Below, piece by piece: positions 1-7,702 of a stretch of DNA of 64,000 bases. Both the position numbers and the translations under genes were made by a program. Positions within the stretch are counted from its first letter, which is position 1. Every line of letters begins with the position of its first letter. The notes beneath the pieces were generated by a model, which saw only the letters and a program-made list of their open reading frames with translations, was not told the origin of the DNA and made no database searches. Source of the DNA: Arthrobacter sp. SX1312 (GTDB lineage Bacteria; Actinomycetota; Actinomycetes; Actinomycetales; Micrococcaceae); the NCBI RefSeq assembly GCF_002929295.1, contig NZ_PJIM01000001.1:1231398-1295397 (forward strand), read 5' to 3'.

Positions 1-1
1 C

Positions 2-211
2 GAAGGCATGGTGTTCACCATCGAACCGGGCCTCTACTTCAAGGCCGAGGATCTCGCGGTCCCCGAGGAGTACCGCGGGATCGGCGTACGCATCGAGGAC
101 GACATCCTCATGACGGCCGAGGGCCCGGTCAACCTCAGCGCGGCCCTCCCCCGCACGCCCGGGGACGTCGAGGACTGGATGGGTGGCATCTGGGGCAGCA
201 CCGGCGAGTAG
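2..211 (+). CDS. Xaa-Pro aminopeptidase (M24 family), C-terminal end, truncated by the window
   Basis: Only the last 69 codons are present; the gene enters from the left edge. The residues contain the M24 metallopeptidase signatures MVFTIEPGLYF and GVRIEDDILMT, whose glutamates are the last two ligands of the binuclear metal centre in aminopeptidase P / methionine aminopeptidase-like enzymes. It is expected to be a cytoplasmic peptidase removing N-terminal residues ahead of proline. The acidic tail ending in STGE matches the aminopeptidase P branch better than methionine aminopeptidase, which lacks such a tail. A strong hairpin follows the stop codon. Confidence 0.85.
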   Translation, partial: EGMVFTIEPGLYFKAEDLAVPEEYRGIGVRIEDDILMTAEGPVNLSAALPRTPGDVEDWMGGIWGSTGE

Positions 212-232
212 CCCGACCGGCGCCGCCACGGA

Positions 233-269
233 ACGAAGGCAGGGACCCCGGTCGGGTCCCTGCCTTCGT
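233..269. terminator. Bidirectional hairpin terminator
   Basis: A perfect 16-bp inverted repeat (233-248 and 254-269) with a 5-base loop lies between the convergent aminopeptidase and stress-protein genes. The arms begin ACGAAGGC and end GCCTTCGT. It lacks a long T-run, as is common in high-GC actinobacteria, and can serve both strands. Confidence 0.75.
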
Positions 270-306
270 GCGTCGGGCGCCGTCGTCGTCCGACGCCGCC
301 CGGGCT

Positions 307-1173
307 CTAGCGCTGCCCGCCTGCCGCGGTCGAGCCGTGCCCGCCGCCGTCGGCACGCGGTCCGGGTCCGGTGGGGGTGCTGTCCCCGGGGCCCGCCGCG
401 GGCGTCCCGTCCCCCTGGCCGTCCACGCGTTCGCCGTACTGCGGCCGTCCGTCCGGGAGGTCGGGGAACTGTCCCCGCCGGGGACCCGTGGTGCCGAGGC
501 CTGCGGTCTGGCCCTCGTCCGGCCCGGGCTGCTCCGGCTGGGTCTCCTGCTGCGGCTGCGGCTGCTGCTGACCCGCGTAGGGGTCGTTCCACGAGGCGGG
601 GCGCTGCGGCGGCTGGCCCGGCTGCCGGCCCGGTGCCTGCCCCCAGGCGGAGGGGTTGGCGCCCGGATGCTGCGCCTGGCCGTTCATGGGCAGCTGCTGC
701 AGGAGCCTGCGGGCCTCCGCGGCGAGCTCCGGTTCGACGATCACGTCGTAGCTCGTCGCGACGACCTGACTGGTCGAGGTGAAATCGCGCTTGCCCCGCT
801 GGAACGCATAGGTGATGACACCGAAGAGCAGCCAGAAGATGGCGCCGAGGACGATCGACGAGGTGATGGTGACCCCCGACTCGCTCCCCGCGAACAGGCT
901 GAGGATGAGTCCCACGAACAGGCCGAACCATGCGCCGGTCGCCGCACTGCCGAGCGCCACCCGAGGGTAGCTGAGGCGCCCCGTGACCCGTTCCACGGTC
1001 TTCAGGTCGTTGCCGATGATGGCCACCCGCTGGACCGCGAACTTGTTGTCGGCGAGGTAGTCGACGGCCTTCTGGGCATCCAGGTAGCTGGTGTACCGGC
1101 CGATCGGCTCGCCCGTGGGCAGTACCCGGCCGAGGTCGCGGGCGGCGGTGGTTCCAAGTGGTGGTGTGGACAT
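307..1173 (-). CDS. YflT-like general stress protein with Pro/Gln-rich tail
   Basis: About 288 residues. The N-terminal 100 residues (GRYTSYLDAQKAVDYLADNKF, then VAIIGNDLKTVERVTGRL) match the general-stress YflT-type domain that actinobacterial proteins carry in front of two membrane helices. The helices are visible at about residues 75-95 and 105-125. The C-terminal 130 residues are low-complexity, rich in Pro, Gln and Gly, and probably disordered. The start at 1173 follows family length; an ATG at 1182 adds three residues. It converges with the aminopeptidase gene and diverges from the CBS protein gene. Molecular function is unknown. Confidence 0.75.
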   Translation of the reverse strand: MSTPPLGTTAARDLGRVLPTGEPIGRYTSYLDAQKAVDYLADNKFAVQRVAIIGNDLKTVERVTGRLSYPRVALGSAATGAWFGLFVGLILSLFAGSESGVTITSSIVLGAIFWLLFGVITYAFQRGKRDFTSTSQVVATSYDVIVEPELAAEARRLLQQLPMNGQAQHPGANPSAWGQAPGRQPGQPPQRPASWNDPYAGQQQPQPQQETQPEQPGPDEGQTAGLGTTGPRRGQFPDLPDGRPQYGERVDGQGDGTPAAGPGDSTPTGPGPRADGGGHGSTAAGGQR

Positions 1174-1317
1174 GCTCTCCATTCTTGCCTACCGCTCCGG
1201 CTGATGGGAGGCACTTCGCCCGGAGAGAACTGCCGGTCCGCTGGACGTGTCCTGACCGGTGGCTGGACGGGTGCCGCCCCGACCGACTCTGATGCCGTCC
1301 TGACGTGCCGCGCCCGA

Positions 1318-1323
1318 TAGCCT
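1318..1323 (+). promoter_or_regulatory. -10 box of a leaderless promoter (TAGCCT, then 6 nt, GTG)
   Basis: TAGCCT is separated by exactly six bases from the GTG at 1330. The AGGGAGG overlapping the start is too close to act as a ribosome-binding site, so a leaderless transcript is the simplest reading. No good -35 is seen. Confidence 0.5.
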
Positions 1324-1329
1324 AGGGAG

Positions 1330-2610
1330 GTGACTACCAACTCGACCCGCGTCTTCGTGGCCCGACTCCTGGGCCTCGACGTCTTCGACCCGCTCGGTGA
1401 CCGCCTCGGTCGCCTGCGGGACGCCGTCGTGCTGGACCGCGGCCCCACCAAACCGCCGCAGGTCATCGGCCTCGTCGTCGAGGTGCCCGGCAAGAAGCGC
1501 GTCTTCGTGCCCATGACCCGCATCACCTCCATGGACCCGTCCCAGATCATCTGCACCGGCCTCGTCAACCTGCGCCGCTTCGAGCAGCGCGGCGCCGAGA
1601 TGCTCATGGTCGCCGAACTCTTCGACCGCCGTCTGACCCTGCGTGACGGCAGCGGGAACGCCGTCGTCGAGGACGTCGCGATGGAGCGCAACAGGACCGG
1701 CGACTGGCACGTGTCGCAGCTCTTCGTGCGCCGCGGCGGCTCGTCGCCCCTGCGCGGGCTGCGCCGCGGCGGGGAACGCCTCATCATCGACTGGCTCGAC
1801 GCCTTCCACGGCACCACGGACGAACCGCAGGGAGCCACCCAGTTCGTCGCCCAGCATGACGACCTCAAGGCCGCCGACTTCGCGGACGCCCTGCACGAGA
1901 TGAACGACAAGCGGCGCATCGAGGTGGCCGGCGAACTGCAGGACGACCGGCTCGCCGACGTGCTGCAGGAACTGCCCGATCACGACCAGGTCCAGATCCT
2001 GACGTCCCTGACGCGCGAGCGAGCGGCCGACGTCCTCGAGGAGATGGACCCCGACGACGCCGCGGACCTCCTCAACGAGCTCCCCGAGGCGCAGAAGGAG
2101 GAGCTCCTCCAGCTCATGGAGCCCGACGACGCCGAGGACGTACGCCGCCTGCTCGAGTACGAGGAGGACACCGCGGGGTCCCTCATGACCACCGTGCCGG
2201 TGATCCTGCCGCCGGAGGCGACCGTCGCGGAGGCACTCGCCCACGTGCGGCGTGAGGAACTGACCCCCGCGCTGGCGTCCTCGATCTTCGTCTGCCGCCC
2301 GCCCCTCGAGACGCCGACCGGCCGCTACCTCGGCGTCGTGCACATCCAGCAGCTGCTGCGCTACCCCCCGCCGGAGCCCCTCGGCAACATCATCGACACC
2401 GACCTCGAGGCGATCGGCGACCAGTCGAACGTCAGCGAGGTGTCGCGCATCCTCGCGACCTACAATCTGAATTCGCTGCCCGTCGTCAACACGGAGGGCC
2501 GGCTCGTCGGCGCCGTGACCGTCGACGACGTGCTGGACCACCTGCTGCCCGACGACTGGCGGGCACAGGACGATGCACCCGTACAGAAGCGAGGCGACCG
2601 CCGTGGTTGA
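1330..2610 (+). CDS. MgtE N-terminal/CBS domain protein without the channel domain
   Basis: 426 residues. Residues 1-130 form a PRC-barrel-like sheet region (VFVARLLGLDVFDPLGDRLG). Residues about 175-285 are the MgtE_N helical superhelix (repeated 'DRLADVLQELP', 'ERAADVLEEMDPDDAADLLNELP'). Residues 285-410 hold a CBS pair (SLMTTVPVILPPEATVAEAL ... LVGAVTVDDVLDHLLPDDW). The membrane channel domain of the Mg2+ transporter MgtE is absent, so this is a soluble Mg2+/nucleotide sensor-like protein rather than a transporter. It is likely co-transcribed with the overlapping DUF1003 gene. It resembles Rv1232c of M. tuberculosis in domain content and neighbourhood (from memory). Confidence 0.85.
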   Translation: MTTNSTRVFVARLLGLDVFDPLGDRLGRLRDAVVLDRGPTKPPQVIGLVVEVPGKKRVFVPMTRITSMDPSQIICTGLVNLRRFEQRGAEMLMVAELFDRRLTLRDGSGNAVVEDVAMERNRTGDWHVSQLFVRRGGSSPLRGLRRGGERLIIDWLDAFHGTTDEPQGATQFVAQHDDLKAADFADALHEMNDKRRIEVAGELQDDRLADVLQELPDHDQVQILTSLTRERAADVLEEMDPDDAADLLNELPEAQKEELLQLMEPDDAEDVRRLLEYEEDTAGSLMTTVPVILPPEATVAEALAHVRREELTPALASSIFVCRPPLETPTGRYLGVVHIQQLLRYPPPEPLGNIIDTDLEAIGDQSNVSEVSRILATYNLNSLPVVNTEGRLVGAVTVDDVLDHLLPDDWRAQDDAPVQKRGDRRG

Positions 2611-3202
2611 GAAGATCAGGTCGAGCTCACGTGGACTGGACACGCCCCGGGTGGTCCGGAAGCGCTTCCTCCTGAGGTCGCGGCCCAACCCGGACCGCTT
2701 CGGCAGCGCGACGGAGAACTTCGCCCGCTTCATGGGCACGCCCCAGTTCCTGCTGTACATGACGGTGTTCTGCATCATCTGGCTCGTCTGGAACACTTTC
2801 GCGCCGGCGGACTTCCGCTTCGACAGCGCGGCGCTCGGGTTCACCGCGCTCACCCTGATGCTGTCCCTCCAGGCCTCCTACGCGGCTCCCCTGCTGCTGC
2901 TCGCGCAGAACCGGCAGGACGACCGCGACAGGGTCTCGCTGCGGCAGGACCGCCAGCGCGCCGAACGGAACCTGTCGGACACCGAGTACCTGACGCGGGA
3001 GATCGCCGAACTGCGCATCGCACTGCGCGAGGTCGCCACCCGCGACTACGTGCGCTCCGAGCTCCGCTCCATCCTGGAGGAGCTGCTCGAGACGACGGAC
3101 GGGCAGGAACTCACGCTGCAGAAACGGAAACCGCGCAAGCCGTCCGAGAACACCGTCGCCCTGCCGAAGGTCCCGGCCGCCGGGAGGAAACAGTCCCGGT
3201 GA
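2603..3202 (+). CDS. DUF1003 membrane protein
   Basis: About 199 residues from the GTG at 2603, which overlaps the stop of the CBS gene and has a GAGG 8-9 bases upstream; an ATG at 2573 would give 209. Two membrane helices (LLYMTVFCIIWLVW and FTALTLMLSLQASYAAPLLLL) are followed by the conserved QNRQDDRDR segment that defines DUF1003, then a long charged helix. Function is unknown. Coupling to the MgtE_N/CBS protein upstream and Mrp downstream (GTGA overlap) suggests an operon. Confidence 0.85.
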   Translation: MVEKIRSSSRGLDTPRVVRKRFLLRSRPNPDRFGSATENFARFMGTPQFLLYMTVFCIIWLVWNTFAPADFRFDSAALGFTALTLMLSLQASYAAPLLLLAQNRQDDRDRVSLRQDRQRAERNLSDTEYLTREIAELRIALREVATRDYVRSELRSILEELLETTDGQELTLQKRKPRKPSENTVALPKVPAAGRKQSR

Positions 3203-4329
3203 GCCGCGACCTGCCCACCGAGGAGGCCGTGCGCTCGGCCCTGGACACGGTCATCGATCCCGAGCTGCGCCGTCCCATCACCGAGCTCGGCATGCTCGAG
3301 TCCGTGGAGATCGTCGGGCGGACGGTGCGGATCCGCGTCCTGCTGACCATCGCGGGCTGCCCGCTGCGCGACACCATCGTGCATGATGCCGAGGCGGCCC
3401 TCTCCGCCGTCGACGGCGTGGACGGCACCGAGGTGGACCTCGGGGTCATGACCCAGCAGCAGCGCGACGCCCTGAAGGAGCAGCTGAAGGGCGCGGGCGG
3501 GCGCCGCGGCATCCCCTTCAACGATCCGGAATCGCTGACCCGGGTCTACGCGGTGGCGAGCGGCAAGGGCGGCGTCGGCAAGTCGAGCGTCACGGTCAAC
3601 CTCGCCGTCGCCATGGCCGCGCAGGGTCTCCGCGTGGGCATCGTGGACGCCGACGTCTACGGTTTCTCCGTCCCCGCCCTCATGGGCATCACGCAGCAGC
3701 CCACGCGGGTGGACGAACTCATCCTGCCGCCGGTCGCCCACGGCGTGAAGGTGATCTCGATCGGCATGTTCGTCGAGGGCAACCAGCCCATCTCCTGGCG
3801 CGGCCCCATGCTGCACCGCGCCCTCGAGCAGTTCCTCACGGACGTCTACTTCGGGGACCTCGACGCACTGTTCCTGGACCTCCCCCCGGGCACCGGCGAC
3901 ATCGCCATCTCCGTCGCCCAGCTGCTCCCGGCCTCCGAGCTGCTGGTGGTCACCACGCCGCAGAGCGCTGCCGCCGACGTCGCCGAGCGGGCCGGTGCCA
4001 TGGCCGCGCAGACCGGGCAGGGCGTCGCCGGGGTCATCGAGAACATGTCCTGGCTCGAACTCCCCGACGGCACCCGGCTGGAGCTGTTCGGGGCCGGCGG
4101 CGGCAGCGCGGTCGCAGCGCGGCTGTCGACGACGCTCGGCTCCCAGATCCCGCTGCTCGGCAGCATCCCGCTGGACGTGGCCCTCCGGGAGGGCGGCGAC
4201 GCCGGCATGCCGCTCGTCCTGCAGGGAGGCGGTTCGGCGGCGGGCGCGGAACTGGAGTCCATCGCCGGCGCCCTCGCACGGCGGCCCCGCGGGCTGGCGG
4301 GACTGAAACTGCCGGTCAGCGTCCGCTGA
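3199..4329 (+). CDS. mrp: Mrp/ApbC-type iron-sulfur cluster carrier ATPase
   Basis: 376 residues. Residues 1-80 are a DUF59/MIP18 domain. From about residue 115 comes the P-loop NTPase with the deviant Walker A GKGGVGKSS (about 122-130), the DVYGFSVP segment and DLPPGTGD. The C-terminus has ENMSWLELPDG and FGAGGG, typical of actinobacterial Mrp; no CxxC motif is seen. Members bind and deliver Fe-S clusters to apoproteins. The start is a GTG overlapping the DUF1003 stop by 4 nt. It converges on tatB with only 27 bases between, and no hairpin was found there. Confidence 0.92.
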   Translation: MSRDLPTEEAVRSALDTVIDPELRRPITELGMLESVEIVGRTVRIRVLLTIAGCPLRDTIVHDAEAALSAVDGVDGTEVDLGVMTQQQRDALKEQLKGAGGRRGIPFNDPESLTRVYAVASGKGGVGKSSVTVNLAVAMAAQGLRVGIVDADVYGFSVPALMGITQQPTRVDELILPPVAHGVKVISIGMFVEGNQPISWRGPMLHRALEQFLTDVYFGDLDALFLDLPPGTGDIAISVAQLLPASELLVVTTPQSAAADVAERAGAMAAQTGQGVAGVIENMSWLELPDGTRLELFGAGGGSAVAARLSTTLGSQIPLLGSIPLDVALREGGDAGMPLVLQGGGSAAGAELESIAGALARRPRGLAGLKLPVSVR

Positions 4330-4356
4330 GGGCTCCGACGCACCGCGGGAACGGTC

Positions 4357-4761
4357 CTAGGTCGCCTCGAGATCGTACGGCGCGGCCTGGCCCGCGGGCA
4401 GCCGGGGGCCCACCGGCACGGGGAGGGCGGGGCGCGTGGCGGCCGGTGTGGCGGCCGCTGGAACGGTTCTGGGGGCGCCCTGACTGACGGGCTTGAAGGC
4501 GTCCTCGACGTCGTCGAGCAGCGCTTCCTTGATGATGCGCCGGGGATCGTACTGGCGCGGATCGAGCTTCCGCCAGTCCACCTCGTCGAGTTCGGGGCCC
4601 ACCTCCTCGCGGAGCTGCTCCCGCGCCCCGGTCGCCATGCGCCGGAGCCCCTTCACGAGCCGGGCGAGCTGGGCAGCGTACTCCGGAAGCCGCTCCGGGC
4701 CGAGCACCATGACGGCGATCAGCGCCAGGACCACGAGTTCGAGACCGTTGATTCCCAACAC
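4357..4761 (-). CDS. tatB: Twin-arginine translocase subunit TatB
   Basis: 134 residues: one N-terminal membrane helix (LELVVLALIAVMVLG), the hinge GPERLP, then an amphipathic and charged helix (QLARLVKGLRRMATGAREQL) and a Pro/Ala-rich tail. These are the hallmarks of TatA/TatB; the length and tail favour TatB, which with TatC recognises folded Tat substrates at the membrane. The start is GTG at 4761, six bases after a TAGTCT box, so it probably has its own leaderless promoter in addition to sitting behind sigE and its anti-sigma factor. The sigE-anti-sigma-tatB order matches mycobacteria, where htrA intervenes. Confidence 0.9.
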   Translation of the reverse strand: MLGINGLELVVLALIAVMVLGPERLPEYAAQLARLVKGLRRMATGAREQLREEVGPELDEVDWRKLDPRQYDPRRIIKEALLDDVEDAFKPVSQGAPRTVPAAATPAATRPALPVPVGPRLPAGQAAPYDLEAT

Positions 4762-4767
4762 GTGAAA

Positions 4768-4773
4768 AGACTA
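4768..4773 (-). promoter_or_regulatory. -10 box upstream of tatB (TAGTCT, 6 nt, GTG)
   Basis: On the minus strand TAGTCT is followed by TTTCAC and the GTG start of tatB. There is no Shine-Dalgarno sequence, so a leaderless internal promoter is likely. Confidence 0.5.
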
Positions 4774-4794
4774 CCTTCCCGTTCCGCACCGGAC

Positions 4795-5778
4795 CTATCC
4801 GGCGTCGTCCTGCGGGTGGGTGATCATCGACAGGCCCCGGATGATGCGCCCCACCATCGAGTCCTCCCGCCCCTGCGGAGCGGGGGAGAGCTGGGCGTGC
4901 TCCGTCGTGACGAGCTGGCTGAGTGTCTGCGGCATGGAGGCCGGTGGGAGGTCCGAGACCACGGTGTAGGTGACCGATGGCGAATCGAGGACCGCCTGCC
5001 AGGGCGCCCCGGCTCGGACCCAGACGTCCTGGGCCGCACCGCCGACGTGCTCGAAACCGTCCGAGACCACGCTGTTGCCGGTGACGGCGTTGCGGGGAGC
5101 CGCGGAGGCCCTCCGGTCCATGCCCGCGCCGCCGACCTTCCGCTGCTCGTACACGGTCACCGTGTCGCCGTCGTTCTCGAGGACGAGTTCGAGCGTCGGC
5201 CTGCCGCCCACGGTGATGCCCTCCGCACTCTGCAGCGTGAAGCCGAGCGCCTCGAGTTCCGGGCAGTACCAGCCGCCGGCCCGCAGCGTCTCGAGCTGGT
5301 CCGTGTCGAGGAAGGTCGGTGTCCGGGGGGCGACCGCCTCCCAGCCCGACCGCACCGCCGCCGCCCCGGTCATCGAGCCCCCTGCCACGGGCCTGGCTTC
5401 CGAGCCCACCACGTAGGCGGAGGCGAGGATGGCGGCGGCGACGACGGCGGAGCCGCCGGCCGCGGCGAGGACCGTCGGGCGGAGGCGACGGGGTTCGGCG
5501 CGCTCGTGGTGGTCGCGGACGAAGGCCGTACTCGAGCGGGCAGGGAGTCCGCGGGGCTCCGGAGCGCCATCGGGCCCTGAAGAGAGCAGCCGGCGCTGGA
5601 AGTCCGGATGCGGCTGCGGACGGCCGAGGCCCAGCAGTGTGCTCTTCAGGTCGCGGATCCGCACGAGGGCAGCCGCACAGGACGGGCAGCGGGCGACATG
5701 CCGTTCCACGGCGATGCGCCGTCGATCCGACAGCTCACCGTCCACGAGGTCCTGGAGGGAGCGATGGGGATGGAGCAT
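4795..5778 (-). CDS. Zinc-finger anti-sigma factor (RseA-type) for the adjacent ECF sigma factor
   Basis: 327 residues from the ATG at 5778, five bases after the sigma factor stop. The N-terminus has the ZAS zinc motif H-x3-C-x2-C (HVARCPSC, about residues 27-34), which binds and holds ECF sigma factors. A membrane helix follows at about 105-130 (SAVVAAAILASAYVV), and a 190-residue extracytoplasmic domain follows that. This topology (cytoplasmic zinc domain, membrane helix, sensor outside) suits regulated proteolysis on envelope stress. The M. tuberculosis RseA is shorter, so the large outer domain is a notable difference. The frame stays open upstream into sigE, but only the 5778 start makes biological sense. 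Confidence 0.85.
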   Translation of the reverse strand: MLHPHRSLQDLVDGELSDRRRIAVERHVARCPSCAAALVRIRDLKSTLLGLGRPQPHPDFQRRLLSSGPDGAPEPRGLPARSSTAFVRDHHERAEPRRLRPTVLAAAGGSAVVAAAILASAYVVGSEARPVAGGSMTGAAAVRSGWEAVAPRTPTFLDTDQLETLRAGGWYCPELEALGFTLQSAEGITVGGRPTLELVLENDGDTVTVYEQRKVGGAGMDRRASAAPRNAVTGNSVVSDGFEHVGGAAQDVWVRAGAPWQAVLDSPSVTYTVVSDLPPASMPQTLSQLVTTEHAQLSPAPQGREDSMVGRIIRGLSMITHPQDDAG

Positions 5779-5783
5779 GACTT

Positions 5784-6434
5784 TCAGCCCAGGCCCGCGA
5801 TCCGCGGGACACCCAGGGCGGAACCACTCCTGCCGGCCGTACGGGGGTCGCGGTGCGCGAGCTTCTCCCGCAGCATGGTCCGGCCCCGGTGGATGCGCGA
5901 GCGCACGGTGCCGAGCTTGACCCCGAGCACCCGGCCCACCTCGTCGTACGCGAGCCCTTCGAGATCGCAGAGCACCACGGCGGCGCGGAAGTCGGGCGGG
6001 AGTTCCTCCAGGGCGGCCTGGACGTCGATGTCGAGGTTGTTGAACTCGAAGCTGCGCTCGGGGCCGGGGTGCTTGCTGGGCAGGCGGCTCTCCGCCTCCT
6101 CCGTCAGCCCGTCGAAGCGGATGCGGGTCTTGCGGCGCGCCTGGTCGAGGAAGAGGTTCGTGGTGATGCGGTGCAGCCAGCCGTCGAGGGTTCCGGGCTT
6201 GAAGTTCGCGAGTGAGCGGAAGACCCTGACGAAGACCTCCTGCGTGAGGTCCTCGGCGTCGAACCTGTTGCCGGTGAGCCGGTAGGCCAGCCGGTAGACC
6301 TTGGGCGAGTAGGTGGTGACGACCTCCTCCCACGACGGCGCCACCCAGGGGTTGCCGTGCTCATCGAGGATCGGCGCATCCGCGGCAGGGAGTTCCTCCC
6401 CGGCCGCCTGGGCCGCCTTCGCACTGGACATCAT
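5784..6434 (-). CDS. sigE: ECF RNA polymerase sigma factor, SigE-like
   Basis: 216 residues from the ATG at 6434, preceded by GAGGGG; an adjacent ATG at 6431 is equivalent. Region 2 covers about residues 40-110 ([29 protein letters not shown]); region 4 covers 145-200 ([20 protein letters not shown] ... [18 protein letters not shown]). It directs RNA polymerase to envelope-stress promoters. It is followed directly by its anti-sigma gene and is divergent from an O-methyltransferase gene, the same context as M. tuberculosis sigE (Rv1220c-Rv1224, from memory). Confidence 0.92.
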   Translation of the reverse strand: MMSSAKAAQAAGEELPAADAPILDEHGNPWVAPSWEEVVTTYSPKVYRLAYRLTGNRFDAEDLTQEVFVRVFRSLANFKPGTLDGWLHRITTNLFLDQARRKTRIRFDGLTEEAESRLPSKHPGPERSFEFNNLDIDVQAALEELPPDFRAAVVLCDLEGLAYDEVGRVLGVKLGTVRSRIHRGRTMLREKLAHRDPRTAGRSGSALGVPRIAGLG

Positions 6435-6697
6435 GTTCCCCTCTTCGCCTCGACTTCCGGACCTGATCCGCCCGTCGCCATGGGTCGCGGACGGTGGTGA
6501 CAGGGATTCGAGACTGTGCTCGCGCCGGATGTCCCGAGCGAAAAGTCTTTCCCACCAAGCTGGGAACTCGCTGGCAGGTGCGCGGGCGTACGCCCACGCC
6601 CGTCCCCGCATGGAAGTGCGCCCGCGCCGCACAGTAGTGTTGGGGCGGGGCTCCGGCCTGCCGACGGCCCCCGAAATCTCCCGCGCTCACAGAATGG
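6435..6697. promoter_or_regulatory. Divergent sigE / O-methyltransferase control region
   Basis: A 263-bp region between divergent genes. On the plus strand, GGGAACT at 6562-6568 followed 18 bases later by CGTA (6587-6590) resembles an ECF-type -35/-10 pair (GGAAC...GTT). The minus strand has GGGAAAG near 6555 as a weaker candidate for sigE autoregulation. Both are suggestive only. Confidence 0.3.
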
Positions 6698-7342
6698 ATG
6701 TCCATGGCCGCCGACAAACACAGCAGCTGGTCCTACACCGAAGGACTCCCCGAGGAGGACGACACCCTGCTCAGGGCGCGCGATAGGTCCCACGAACTCG
6801 GGGTCAGCCCTGTGACACCGGCCGTCGGGGCGGCCCTGACCGTGCTCGCGGCGGCGTCCAAGGCGACGACGGCGGTCGAGGTCGGCGCCGGCGCGGGCGT
6901 CTCCGGTGTCTGCCTGCTGCGGGGCCTGGGCCGGAACGCGGTCCTGACGACCATCGACTCCGACGTGGACCACCTCCGTGCCGCGCGGGAGGCGTACGCG
7001 GAGGCGGGCATCCCGTCCAACCGGACGCGGACCATCTCCGGGCGCGCCGCGGACGTGCTCCCCCGCCTCACCGATGCGGCCTACGACCTGGTCTTCATCG
7101 ACGCCGACAAGCCGGGACTCCCCGTGTACGTCGAACAGGCCACGCGCCTGCTGAAGGACGGCGGCATCATGATCGTCAACGACGCTCTGGACCAGGACCG
7201 GGTGGCGGAGCCGGCCGTCCGCGAGCAGTCCACCAACACCCTGCGTCAGGTCGGCCGGATGGTCCGCGAGAACGACGCCCTCGTGTCCGCGCTCCTGCCC
7301 ACCGGCAGCGGGCTCCTCCTGGCGGTCAAGCAGCGCGCCTGA
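6698..7342 (+). CDS. SAM-dependent O-methyltransferase
   Basis: 214 residues. The SAM-binding glycine loop VEVGAGAGVSGV lies near residue 47, and the metal/post-I motif VFIDADKPG near 127. The architecture matches class I O-methyltransferases of the catechol/caffeoyl-CoA family (Rv1220c-like). Substrate is unknown. An ATG at 6694 is out of frame; 6698 (MSMAADKHS) is the only reasonable start, although no clear ribosome-binding site is present. Divergent from sigE and convergent with DUF3117 (17-bp gap). Confidence 0.85.
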   Translation: MSMAADKHSSWSYTEGLPEEDDTLLRARDRSHELGVSPVTPAVGAALTVLAAASKATTAVEVGAGAGVSGVCLLRGLGRNAVLTTIDSDVDHLRAAREAYAEAGIPSNRTRTISGRAADVLPRLTDAAYDLVFIDADKPGLPVYVEQATRLLKDGGIMIVNDALDQDRVAEPAVREQSTNTLRQVGRMVRENDALVSALLPTGSGLLLAVKQRA

Positions 7343-7359
7343 CGGCTCGGCGTCGGGAC

Positions 7360-7539
7360 CTAGCGCGCGAGCTGGTTCGTGACGCCGAGCAGGCAATCCT
7401 TGAGACGGCCCGCCTCCTCGGCATTGAGTTCGACGACGAGGCGTCCGCCGCCGTCGATCGGCACCCGCATGATGAGGCTGCGCCCCTCCTTGGTGACTTC
7501 CATCGGTCCATCGCCGGTACGCGGTTTCATGGCAGCCAT
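7360..7539 (-). CDS. DUF3117 small protein
   Basis: 59 residues starting MAAMKPRTGDGPMEVTKEGR, the near-invariant opening of the actinobacterial DUF3117 family (usually about 55 residues), then MRVPIDGGGRLVVELNAEEA. GAAAGG lies seven bases before the ATG at 7539, which decides the start over the upstream ATG at 7566. It is cytoplasmic with unknown function. Rv1211, its M. tuberculosis relative, sits next to tagA as here (from memory). Confidence 0.9.
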   Translation of the reverse strand: MAAMKPRTGDGPMEVTKEGRSLIMRVPIDGGGRLVVELNAEEAGRLKDCLLGVTNQLAR

Positions 7540-7702
7540 GGGGGTGTCCCTTTCAACAGGGCGCAACCGCGATCAGCGGCAGCGCGTCAGTAAACAGTGC
7601 TCCACCGCAGCGACCTGTACAGGGCCCCGATGTGCACGTCATCACCCTTATTATTCAGCACAAGTCCTGCACCTGCTAATTCGGGTGCGGCGTGGATCAC
7701 AA

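Noticed and set aside
5779-6333. N-terminal extension of the anti-sigma factor frame through sigE
   Set aside because: It overlaps sigE in another frame; the ATG at 5778 directly follows the sigE stop and gives the normal zinc-motif start.
6562-6590. ECF-type promoter for the O-methyltransferase gene as a firm call
   Set aside because: Only a partial match to GGAAC...GTT; kept as a low-confidence note in the divergent region.
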